Shown: in pieces, positions 35,159 through 42,685 of the stretch
Layout: the number at the start of each line of letters is the position of its first letter
Numbering within the stretch: position 1 is the stretch's first letter
Origin: Gammaproteobacteria bacterium
Lineage (GTDB): Bacteria > Pseudomonadota > Gammaproteobacteria > Pseudomonadales > Azotimanducaceae
Length of the DNA stretch: 46,139 nucleotides
Direction of reading: 5' to 3'
Assembly (NCBI GenBank): GCA_028821405.1
Contig: JAPPGK010000053.1
Coordinates: 1 to 46,139, forward strand
The notes under the pieces: generated by a model
Seen by the model: only the letters and a program-made list of their open reading frames with translations
Told to the model about the DNA's origin: nothing
Databases searched by the model: none
Program-made: the position numbers and the translations under genes

Positions 35159-36631
35159 ATGCCCAACCCGAGAACGCCCGTAATCGTTGGCGTTGGCCAG
35201 TTCCTGAACCGCATCGAGTCACTTGACCAGGCCATTGAGCCACTTGAGATGATGATGCACGCGGTACAGCGGGCGGAGGTCGACACGGGTACAGGCGGCT
35301 TCCTCGATCAAACCCAGTCGGTGCGGGTCGTTCGCGGCATGTGGAGCTACGAGAATCCTGCCCGGGCGATCGCGGAGCGCATCGGGGCGGTGGCCGCACA
35401 GACGGTGGGCACCTTGATCGGAGGCAACCAGAACCAGGCCCTGCTAAGCGCCACGGCGATGGAGATTCTCGCGGGGAAGTTCGATCTCGTGCTGATCACT
35501 GGGGCCGAGAATGGCAACAGTACCGGTAAAGCCGGCCGGGCCGGCGTGACACTGCCGCAGACACCGGCCCCGGGGAGGCCCGACACGGTGTTCGGCGCCG
35601 AACAGCAACCGGAGCATCACGAATACGAGCGTGCCAAGGGCATCAGTCGCGCGATCCAGGTCTACCCGATGTACGACAACGCACTGCGCTACGAGCGCGG
35701 CGAGACCTTGTATGCGCACATCACCCGCGTCTCCGAGCTCTGGGCACGGTTCAACGACGTCGCCCAGGACAATCCCAATGCGTGGGTGCGTCGGAACATG
35801 ACCGCGGAAGAGATACGAACCCCGTCGTCCAGGAACCGACAGATCAGTTTCCCCTACACCAAGTTCATGAACGCCAACATGTCCGTGGACATGTCGGCGG
35901 CGCTCATCGTGTGTTCATTGCACAAGGCCAAGGCGCTGGGAATTGCGGAGGACCGGTTCGTCTTTCCGCACGCCGGCGTCGAGGGCTACGACCATTTCTC
36001 GGCCTCCGTTCGCGACAACTTCCACACCTCGCCGGGGGTACGCATCACAGGTACCCGGGCGATGGATCTGGCGGGCATCGATGCGACCGACTTGGACTTC
36101 GTGGACCTCTATAGCTGTTTCCCGTCGGCGGTGCAGATCGCGGCCCGGGAACTGGGCTTGCCGGAAGCGCGACCCCTGACCGTCACGGGCGGCCTCACCT
36201 TCGGCGGCGGACCGCTCAACAACTATGTGATGCACAGCATCGCCCGCACGGTGGAACTCCTGCGCGACAAGCCGGACGGCTACGCACTGGTCACCGGCAA
36301 CGGCGGCAACCTCTACAAGCACGCCCACGGCATCTATTCAGGTAGACCGCCCCGGACGGACTTCCAGCACGACGATGTCAAGGCGGATATCGCCACGCTG
36401 CCATCGCGGGAGTGCTTGCCGGAGTACGAGGGGCAGGGCACGATCGAGTCCTATACCGTGATGTACGACGCCGACGGGCCGAGCATCGGCCACGTGTCCT
36501 GCCGCACGCCCGAGGGTGCCCGGACGTGGGTCAACACCGAGGATCCGGAGTTGGTCCAGGGCATGGTCAGCGAGGAGTTCTGCGGCCGGCCGGTTCGGAT
36601 CAACGAGGGGCGATTGGCCGTTTTCGGTTGA
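35159..36631 (+). CDS. thiolase-like acetyl-CoA acetyltransferase family protein lacking the usual Cys residues
   Basis: The 490-residue protein begins MPNPRTPVIVGVGQ and shows the thiolase fold: LITGAENGNS, MSVDMSAALIVCS, DLDFVDLYSCFPSAVQIA and GGLTFGGGPLNNYVMHSIA. At the position of the nucleophilic Cys it has GGNQNQALL, and near the C-terminus GNGGNLYKHA replaces the CxGGG motif. From memory this matches a mycobacterial-type family annotated as acetyltransferase but without thiolytic residues. The start ATG 35159 is chosen because the upstream in-frame sequence is not conserved. It is divergent from the crotonase gene. Confidence 0.85.
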   Translation: MPNPRTPVIVGVGQFLNRIESLDQAIEPLEMMMHAVQRAEVDTGTGGFLDQTQSVRVVRGMWSYENPARAIAERIGAVAAQTVGTLIGGNQNQALLSATAMEILAGKFDLVLITGAENGNSTGKAGRAGVTLPQTPAPGRPDTVFGAEQQPEHHEYERAKGISRAIQVYPMYDNALRYERGETLYAHITRVSELWARFNDVAQDNPNAWVRRNMTAEEIRTPSSRNRQISFPYTKFMNANMSVDMSAALIVCSLHKAKALGIAEDRFVFPHAGVEGYDHFSASVRDNFHTSPGVRITGTRAMDLAGIDATDLDFVDLYSCFPSAVQIAARELGLPEARPLTVTGGLTFGGGPLNNYVMHSIARTVELLRDKPDGYALVTGNGGNLYKHAHGIYSGRPPRTDFQHDDVKADIATLPSRECLPEYEGQGTIESYTVMYDADGPSIGHVSCRTPEGARTWVNTEDPELVQGMVSEEFCGRPVRINEGRLAVFG

Positions 36632-36710
36632 AGGGCGGCGAGTTGAACCCGGAACCGGGTGCCACCGCGCCGTCTTGGAATTTTCCCGATTGACAAGGAG
36701 ATTGAATCAA

Positions 36711-37436
36711 ATGGCGTTCTTTGAACGGGGCGATGTCAGCCTCTACTACGAAATCCACGGCGAGGGATTCCCCATCCTGTTGTTCGCACCCGGGGGCATG
36801 CGTTCCGCCGTATCGTTCTGGCGGGGATCCGAATGGGATCCCATCGAGGCGCTGTCGCCGCACTTTCAGGTGATCGCCATGGACCAGCGCAACGCCGGCC
36901 AGTCCAGGGCGCCGGTCACCGCCGCCGACGGGTGGCATACCTATACGTCCGACCACGTCGCCCTTCTCGACCACCTGGGCATCGAGAAGACCCACCTCAT
37001 GGGGGGCTGCATCGGCGGGCCCTACTCGTTCGGCGTGATCGAGCGCGTTCCCGAGCGCGTAGCCGCCGCGGTGCTGCAACAGTCCATCGGCGACAGCGGC
37101 GAGAACCGGGAGCTGTTCCACGGCCTGTTCGACCAGTGGGCGAATCCGCTAAAGCCGTCGATGCCGTCGGTGTCGGAGGAGACCTGGACGAGTTTCCGCA
37201 GCAACATGTTCGACCACGAGTTCGTCTACAACGTCTCGCGGGAGTTCGTCGCGTCGTGCCGGACGCCCTTGTTGGTATTGATGGGCAACGATCCCTACCA
37301 CCCGGAATCGACCTCGCGGGAGATCGCCGCGCTTGCGCCCAATGCTCGGTTGGTCGAACAGTGGAAGAATCCGGGTACCGACGGCACGGTGGAAACCGTA
37401 GTGGAGTTTCTCAAGGGGCATACGCCCGGGGAGTAG
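36711..37436 (+). CDS. alpha/beta hydrolase with a Cys in the nucleophile elbow
   Basis: The 241-residue protein follows the alpha/beta-hydrolase order: YYEIHGEGFPILLFAPGG, VIAMDQRNAGQSRAP, the elbow HLMGGCIGGPYSF, and acid strand LLVLMGNDPYHPE. The elbow reads G-G-C-I-G-G, so the nucleophile would be Cys, as in dienelactone hydrolase. No His appears where the third triad residue is expected (RLVEQWKNPGTDGTVETV). AAGGAG lies 10 bases before the ATG. It follows the thiolase-like gene by 79 bp and may share its transcript. Confidence 0.85.
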   Translation: MAFFERGDVSLYYEIHGEGFPILLFAPGGMRSAVSFWRGSEWDPIEALSPHFQVIAMDQRNAGQSRAPVTAADGWHTYTSDHVALLDHLGIEKTHLMGGCIGGPYSFGVIERVPERVAAAVLQQSIGDSGENRELFHGLFDQWANPLKPSMPSVSEETWTSFRSNMFDHEFVYNVSREFVASCRTPLLVLMGNDPYHPESTSREIAALAPNARLVEQWKNPGTDGTVETVVEFLKGHTPGE

Positions 37437-37457
37437 CGCTCGTCCCGACCGGGCGGT

Positions 37458-39707
37458 CTACCACCTCCAACGTATCCCCATCGACGGAACGATCGGCAGC
37501 GACAGGGCGTCCCTGCGCGATAGTTCGGCGTCGTAGAGGTGACCGATGACGTTGCGTCGGTTGGTGGCGTTGGTGATGTCGCCGTAGACCACGAACACGC
37601 CCCGGCGCGTGGAGAGGATGCGGGCCGCGTGGACATCCAACGATCCGTATCGGGCAAACCGAGCCGTGTTGTACGCGGCGGGAAGTTGGGCGTGACGGGT
37701 CACCAGCGGCGTGATCGGCCATCCCGAGCGGTGCGTCGCATGCAGGGCGAAACGCCACGCGACGCCGGACCAGGCAAGCTGCATCTTGACGCTGTGGGGC
37801 TGGTCCCATGAACGATCATGCCACTCGCCGGCGATGCGTTCCTCGGCGGTGGTGCGCGCGTAGGCCAACCTCCAGCTGAACCGGTCGCCGCCGTAGGAGG
37901 CTGCGATTTCGAGGCCTCGGGAACGGACGTCCTGCGGTTCGATCAGGTATCGGTCCTCGCCGAGTTCGGGCAGCAGGACGAAGCGGTTGTAGAGGTTGTC
38001 GAAACGCGGCCACGCCGCGCCGATTCGGCGAGCGTAGAGGTCGGTGCGGACGGTCAGTCGGGAGGTTGCCGACCAGGCGACGGCTACGCTGATCTGGTCG
38101 GCGTGCTGCGGCGGATCCAGTTCCGTGCGGCCCTCGTCGATCTGGATTTCGTTGAGAAACTGGGGCTGGCCGTAGCGCCCGATGTCGAGGTCGATCTGCC
38201 ACGCGGGGGTCGCGCGGAAGGCGAGCGCGATCCGTGCGCTCCACTCGTCGTTCTGCACCTCCGCCATCTCATGGATGTCGAGTCGCGCACCGACCGTGCC
38301 CGTGAGCCGGGGGGTGAGGGTTCGCGTGACCGATCCGAATCCGTGGGCGCTGAATCCGCTACGGTGGAATGCCAGGCGGCGCGACTCCTCGGTGGCGTTG
38401 CGCACCGGTCGCCCGACGGCCGTGTATTCCACCTGCAGCGATGCGCTGAAATCGGCGTGGTGCTTGAGATACGCCCAGCCGGCGATGACCTCGGTTTCCG
38501 GGCGGGGCGTCCAACGCCAACGGTTGTCAAGCGTGGTTATGCGGAACGAACGACGTTCGTCCAGGCGTCCGTTCGCCTCCTCGCCCCGTTCGGTCGTCCC
38601 GGCGCGGGTGCCGTCCGCCGCGAAATGGCTGACCTGCCAAGTCATGCGGAGGCGCTCGTCGAAATCATGCTGCCAGCGGGACCAAAGGTCATGGTGGTGG
38701 AAGCTCGCGTTTGCGCGTTCCCCGGTGCTTTCGCGTTCGACATCGATCTTCTCTCCGGTTCTGAGGACGCCGAACACGGCTTCATTGCTCACGTCCGACC
38801 AGGCCAGGCGGGCAAGTTCGTCGTCGAACCGGGGTATGCCAAGGCTCTCGCCGGTGTTCCTGACCGCATCGAGGACGTCGCCAAGGAGGCTCACGCGCGC
38901 CGATGCCAGCCAAGCCCAGTTGCCCGCATATCCCCGGGCGTCGGCGGCAGCGGCAAGGGCGCTGACATCCACCGTGCCGTGCAACACTCGCGTGGGCTCG
39001 ACGAGATGCAGGTCGATGACGCCGCCCATGCGCGAGCCGAACCGCGTCGGGAACCCGGCGACGTAGATATCCGCCGAGTCGACAACGTTGGGATTGACGG
39101 CCGTGAACAGGCTGTGCGCGTCGGCGAAGTGGAACGGCGCGTATTGAACGACGCCGTCCAACCGGTAGAGCACTTCGTTGCTGTCGCCGCCGCGGAACCG
39201 GTGCATGGCGGACGGGCCGTCGGAGGTCACGCTTGGCAGGAATCTCAGTGCCCGCAGGGTGTCGCCCCCGATGCTCGGGATCAGATCGAGTTGCTGCCTC
39301 TCAAAGGACTGGGGACGGGTCGTTCGCTCAATGCGAAACGGTGCGTAGACGACGACTTCCTCGATGTAGGGCGGCACTTGGACAGCCGGGCTCACGGTGC
39401 CCGACGGCCGATCTTGGCGGGGCTCCGGCCTCGCGACATAGCCTGTGCGGGTACCGGTCATCACCAACGTGAGCCCGTGGGGTTCGAGTAGCTGCCTGAT
39501 CTGCGTCGGGTCGGACGCGTCGGGATCGGGCACGGCATGCACGGTCATTCGGCGCGGCAGAATCCGGGTCGAGGAAAAGACGTTGAGATCGGCGTACCGG
39601 TCGATGGCTTGACGAACCGGCTCGCCGACGACGGGCGCACCGGATTCCTGGGCCAGCACGGCTTGCGCCAACAGGAATCCCGCGATGAGTAGGTCTCGAT
39701 GTGCCAT
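37458..39707 (-). CDS. TonB-dependent outer membrane receptor with FecA-like signalling domain
   Basis: The 749-residue protein has a signal peptide (LLIAGFLLAQAVLAQ), then a STN-type domain at about residues 30-95 (AIDRYADLNVFSSTRILPR, LLEPHGLTLVM). Next is a TonB-box-like EEVVVY at about 115, a plug (QLDLIPSIGGDTLRALRFLPSV, FRGGDSNEVLYRLDGV) and a beta-barrel ending in an aromatic residue (RWRW). The STN domain is what FecA-type receptors use to signal to FecR. It is third in the sigma-fecR-receptor operon, 34 bp after fecR. The ligand is unknown; similar barrels carry siderophores, vitamins or glycans. Confidence 0.88.
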   Translation of the reverse strand: MAHRDLLIAGFLLAQAVLAQESGAPVVGEPVRQAIDRYADLNVFSSTRILPRRMTVHAVPDPDASDPTQIRQLLEPHGLTLVMTGTRTGYVARPEPRQDRPSGTVSPAVQVPPYIEEVVVYAPFRIERTTRPQSFERQQLDLIPSIGGDTLRALRFLPSVTSDGPSAMHRFRGGDSNEVLYRLDGVVQYAPFHFADAHSLFTAVNPNVVDSADIYVAGFPTRFGSRMGGVIDLHLVEPTRVLHGTVDVSALAAAADARGYAGNWAWLASARVSLLGDVLDAVRNTGESLGIPRFDDELARLAWSDVSNEAVFGVLRTGEKIDVERESTGERANASFHHHDLWSRWQHDFDERLRMTWQVSHFAADGTRAGTTERGEEANGRLDERRSFRITTLDNRWRWTPRPETEVIAGWAYLKHHADFSASLQVEYTAVGRPVRNATEESRRLAFHRSGFSAHGFGSVTRTLTPRLTGTVGARLDIHEMAEVQNDEWSARIALAFRATPAWQIDLDIGRYGQPQFLNEIQIDEGRTELDPPQHADQISVAVAWSATSRLTVRTDLYARRIGAAWPRFDNLYNRFVLLPELGEDRYLIEPQDVRSRGLEIAASYGGDRFSWRLAYARTTAEERIAGEWHDRSWDQPHSVKMQLAWSGVAWRFALHATHRSGWPITPLVTRHAQLPAAYNTARFARYGSLDVHAARILSTRRGVFVVYGDITNATNRRNVIGHLYDAELSRRDALSLPIVPSMGIRWRW

Positions 39708-39741
39708 TGGACGCGGCGGCGACCCTCGCCCCGCGCAGCCT

Positions 39742-40698
39742 TCAGTCCTCGAGACTGATCGTAATCACGTCGTTCTCGTCACGCCACCCGGCGGCGGTCA
39801 CGTTGATCACCTGCCGGAACGCGGCCCAGGGGGCAAGATCGCGGTAGTCGCCATCGAGCTCTTCGACCCGAAGCGCGGCTTCGACGCCGTCGGCGAAGCG
39901 GATCTCCTTGCCGAGGTCGCGACCGATCTCGCGCAGCATCGTGACCGGATTGCGGGTGGCGTAGCCCTTGGGGGCGCTGTGGATCCAGTTCCAGCGTTCG
40001 TGGCTCGCCGCTTCCGTAGCTTGGGCGATCACGCCGGCCTCGGCCACGAGAATCTGCGCACGTCCCGGGGTAACGGGCTGCGATTGCCGCGTCTCGAGGG
40101 CCGTTGCGAGTTCGACCCGTCCGTCCCGCACGGCCACTTCCATGCGTGTGCGGTCGGATGTGACCAGGAAACGCGTGCCGATGTCGGTGACGAGACCGTG
40201 GGGCGTTGCCACGCTGAACGGCGTGCCGCCATGTGTTTCCACGTAGACCCCCCCGACTTGAAGCTCGATGGCGGTGGGCGCGTTCCACGCGAATTCGGCA
40301 CCGCCGCCGATGCGCACGTCCGCATCGCCGGGTGCCGCCCATCGGGTCGGACCGAGCGCCCTCATGGGGGTGCCCGGGTGAACTTCGAGGGTCATCGGCC
40401 CCTGAGTGGCGCGGTAGGCCAGGTCCTCCACCCGGACGTGGCCATGTGCGAGTTCAAGTGTCATGGGAGGCGCGGCGGGTTGACGAAGGACGATCACGCT
40501 GACGGCGCCGGCGAGCATGACGGCCGCGATCGCCATCCAGGCACGCCCACCGCGATTGGCGCGACGCGCCTGCAACGCTTCGAATTCCTCGACGACGCCT
40601 GCCAGCGCCTGTTCGCGTGCCGCCTTGCTCGGCTCGGGTCGGCGTTCGACGCCGGCGAACAGGCGGTCGAACGGCTCGTCGGTCGGGTTCTCGGTCAT
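39742..40698 (-). CDS. FecR-type anti-sigma / signal transducer
   Basis: FecR proteins span the inner membrane and pass the signal from an outer-membrane receptor to an ECF sigma factor. The N-terminal cytoplasmic part (residues 1 to about 52) is followed by one helix (AWMAIAAVMLAGAVSVIVL). The periplasmic FecR domain contains FAWNAPTAIELQVGGVYVETHGG, FSVATPHGLVTDIGTRFLV and VRDGRVELA. The last ~75 residues form an STN-like region. The ATG at 40698 overlaps the sigma gene stop by 4 bases. Length is 318 residues. Confidence 0.9.
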   Translation of the reverse strand: MTENPTDEPFDRLFAGVERRPEPSKAAREQALAGVVEEFEALQARRANRGGRAWMAIAAVMLAGAVSVIVLRQPAAPPMTLELAHGHVRVEDLAYRATQGPMTLEVHPGTPMRALGPTRWAAPGDADVRIGGGAEFAWNAPTAIELQVGGVYVETHGGTPFSVATPHGLVTDIGTRFLVTSDRTRMEVAVRDGRVELATALETRQSQPVTPGRAQILVAEAGVIAQATEAASHERWNWIHSAPKGYATRNPVTMLREIGRDLGKEIRFADGVEAALRVEELDGDYRDLAPWAAFRQVINVTAAGWRDENDVITISLED

Positions 40699-41297
40699 CG
40701 CGTGCCTCCGTCGGCGGTCGACAGGCCCCATTCGGTGCCGTCGAAGCGTTCCTTGAACGCCCGTCGGGCGCGGGCAAGCTTGGACTGAACGGCAAGGGAG
40801 GTCGTGGAGAGTTTGCCGGCGATTTCATCGACGGACAGGCCCTCGATGTACTTCCATTCCAGGATATCGCCGTAGTCGCCGGGAAGTGCATCAAGCAGGT
40901 AGTGCACGAGCGTCTGGCGCTCCGTAGCCGCCCGATCCCTTTCCGGCGATTCGAGGTCTGCCGCCATCGCGTCCACCTCCGATCGAAGTTGCTCGTTCTG
41001 GTCGATCGACACCAGCGTGGGGCGTCGACGGGTGCGTCTGAAATGCTCGCTGAGTTGGCTTCTGGCCACCCGGTTGATCCAGGTGGACAACGCCGCTTCG
41101 CCGCGGTACGTCTCGATGCGCCGGATCGCGTGGCGCAACGTCTCCGCGGCGATCTCCTCCGCGTCGGCCGCCGGCACCCGGGACAGGCAGTAGCGGTAGA
41201 CGCGGCCGTAGTGGCGGTCGAACAACGTGCCAAGGGCAACGCGATCACCTTTCAGGACACGCATGGCCAGCCTCTTGTCGTCTCGGTGCACCCGCAC
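40695..41297 (-). CDS. ECF-family RNA polymerase sigma factor
   Basis: Region 2 reads GTLFDRHYGRVYRYCLSRV, then AEEIAAETLRHAIRRI and STWINRVARSQLSEHFRR; region 4 reads GDYGDILEWKYIEGLSVDEIAGKLSTTSLAVQSKLARARRAF. These are the -10 and -35 reading domains of an ECF sigma factor. The start is uncertain: GTG 41297 and 41291 keep the DDKRLAMRVLKGD lead-in, while ATG 41264 has a better AAGAGG site but trims it. From 41297 it has 200 residues. It is first in the sigma-fecR-receptor operon and probably drives that operon in response to ligand. Confidence 0.9.
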   Translation of the reverse strand: MRVHRDDKRLAMRVLKGDRVALGTLFDRHYGRVYRYCLSRVPAADAEEIAAETLRHAIRRIETYRGEAALSTWINRVARSQLSEHFRRTRRRPTLVSIDQNEQLRSEVDAMAADLESPERDRAATERQTLVHYLLDALPGDYGDILEWKYIEGLSVDEIAGKLSTTSLAVQSKLARARRAFKERFDGTEWGLSTADGGTR

Positions 41298-41484
41298 GCT
41301 GTCGCTTAAGTCCGTGTGTGAAACAGATCGGTGCTCGGTCGCCTGGCGGTCGGCGCCGCCACGCGGCTGGCGAACCGGCCGCACGGCGGCGCGAAGGCGC
41401 GTCGTTGCCGACGCGGTCGGCGCGGCACTGGGGCGCAAACGAAAGGCCGTGCAGTGCCGCGCCCTGGTCCGATTGTGCGCCCTG

Positions 41485-42444
41485 CTACGGGCATGTCGAG
41501 GATTCCGGATGCACCGCGTAGGCGTCCGGCATGTACGCGGGGGCGGTCATCACCACCTTGATCGTCTCGCCGGGAGACAGGTTCTCTTCAATGGTGGGTC
41601 CCAGTTCGACCACCTGCGTGCCGCCGATGCCCATGTGGATCTCTGTCTTCGAACCGCATATGAAGCCGTTGGTCGGATTGTGCACGGTTCCGCGGAACGC
41701 CATCTCTTGCATGTCGTAGAGGAAGCTGTATTCCGCGTTTCCGAACGTGCCCGACGCCACCTCACCGATCGGAATGGTGGGTGCGTCTTCATTGCCATCG
41801 CCGCCCTCGCCACCTTCGCCACCGCCTTCGCCGCCACCGCCGTGTTCGCCACCGTCGCCGTGCTCGTTGCCGCCTTCGCCACCGCCCTCGCCGCCTTCGC
41901 CGCCAGTACCCGCCGGCGCGCTGGCACAGCCGAAGGTCTCAACCACGGCCACCCACTCCGAAAAGTCGGTCTTCGTGTCGAGCGAGAGCTCGAAGTCATT
42001 CCCGTCGTAGGGACGCAGGCCATCGATTGCGTGGGTTTCGCCGGACGGCGTCCGGTCGACGATCAAGTATCCGTCGAGTTCTGCCGAAATCCGCACGTCG
42101 CAGACGGCGGTCGCGGCTTCGTTGCGTACGCGACCGACGAACTTTCCTTGGCTCGAGTCGTAGCTCAGGGCTATCTCGGTCTCGTTCAGGAGACCCGCGT
42201 ACGCCTCGTCGGGCATGAGGATGGTCGACTCGACGATGCCGAGGCTCACGCCGTTGCTGATGAACGAAACCGTGCCCTCGCCGCCGCCATGTTCGCCGCC
42301 GCCCTCGCCACCGCCTTCGCCGCCACCGCCGTGCTCGGCACCGCCCTCGCCGCCGCCATCACCACCTTCGCCGCCGCCACCGCAGGCCGCGAGCAACACG
42401 CCGAGAGCGAGTGCCAGGAACAGTCTGGAAATTGCATTGACCAT
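41485..42444 (-). CDS. lipoprotein with two homologous domains and Gly-Glu-His-rich linkers
   Basis: A type II signal peptide ends in LLAAC (Cys21). Directly after the Cys and again near residue 180 come tracts built from GGEGG and EHGGGGEGG. Each tract is followed by a beta-rich domain of about 100 residues; both domains share a pattern like F-x-G-x-V-x-N...C (KFVGRVRNEAATAVC and AFRGTVHNPTNGFIC). The His and Glu in the linkers could bind metal ions. The mature protein is acidic and should sit in the outer membrane or periplasm. No known family is recognised. It lies upstream of the ECF operon on the same strand, 187 bp away. Length is 319 residues. Confidence 0.8.
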   Translation of the reverse strand: MVNAISRLFLALALGVLLAACGGGGEGGDGGGEGGAEHGGGGEGGGEGGGEHGGGEGTVSFISNGVSLGIVESTILMPDEAYAGLLNETEIALSYDSSQGKFVGRVRNEAATAVCDVRISAELDGYLIVDRTPSGETHAIDGLRPYDGNDFELSLDTKTDFSEWVAVVETFGCASAPAGTGGEGGEGGGEGGNEHGDGGEHGGGGEGGGEGGEGGDGNEDAPTIPIGEVASGTFGNAEYSFLYDMQEMAFRGTVHNPTNGFICGSKTEIHMGIGGTQVVELGPTIEENLSPGETIKVVMTAPAYMPDAYAVHPESSTCP

Positions 42445-42612
42445 GGATCGACTCCGTTGTGCGTCGCGACGTTAGAGGGCGCCGTGGCACAAAAACAGTC
42501 GGGCGGCAGACGCACTCGTGACAAACGCCGCAGGGGATGGGCGTGCGCCGTCGCGTCGCCGAGGCAACCGGTGCATTCGGCGCGGGCGAACGCACGTCCT
42601 TGCGGCGCGTTC

Positions 42613-42625
42613 GGGGTCGCCCCTA
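42613..42625. repeat. GGGGTCGCCCCTA palindromic element
   Basis: It is the same 13 bases as in the element at 24853-24866 and lies in the 241-bp gap before the lipoprotein gene. Nothing else is recognised in that gap. Confidence 0.4.
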
Positions 42626-42685
42626 GGTCGATGTCGGGGAGGGTCGATCCGGTTGGGACGTTCAACGTAGTTGTGACACAGGAGC

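Noticed and set aside
37818-39491. 557-codon plus-strand frame opposite the TonB receptor
   Set aside because: The minus strand has signal peptide, STN, plug and barrel features; this frame has no recognisable feature.
41790-41910. GC-rich triplet tracts (also near 42280-42385) as repeats of a mobile element
   Set aside because: They are in-frame coding sequence for Gly-Glu-His linkers of the lipoprotein.
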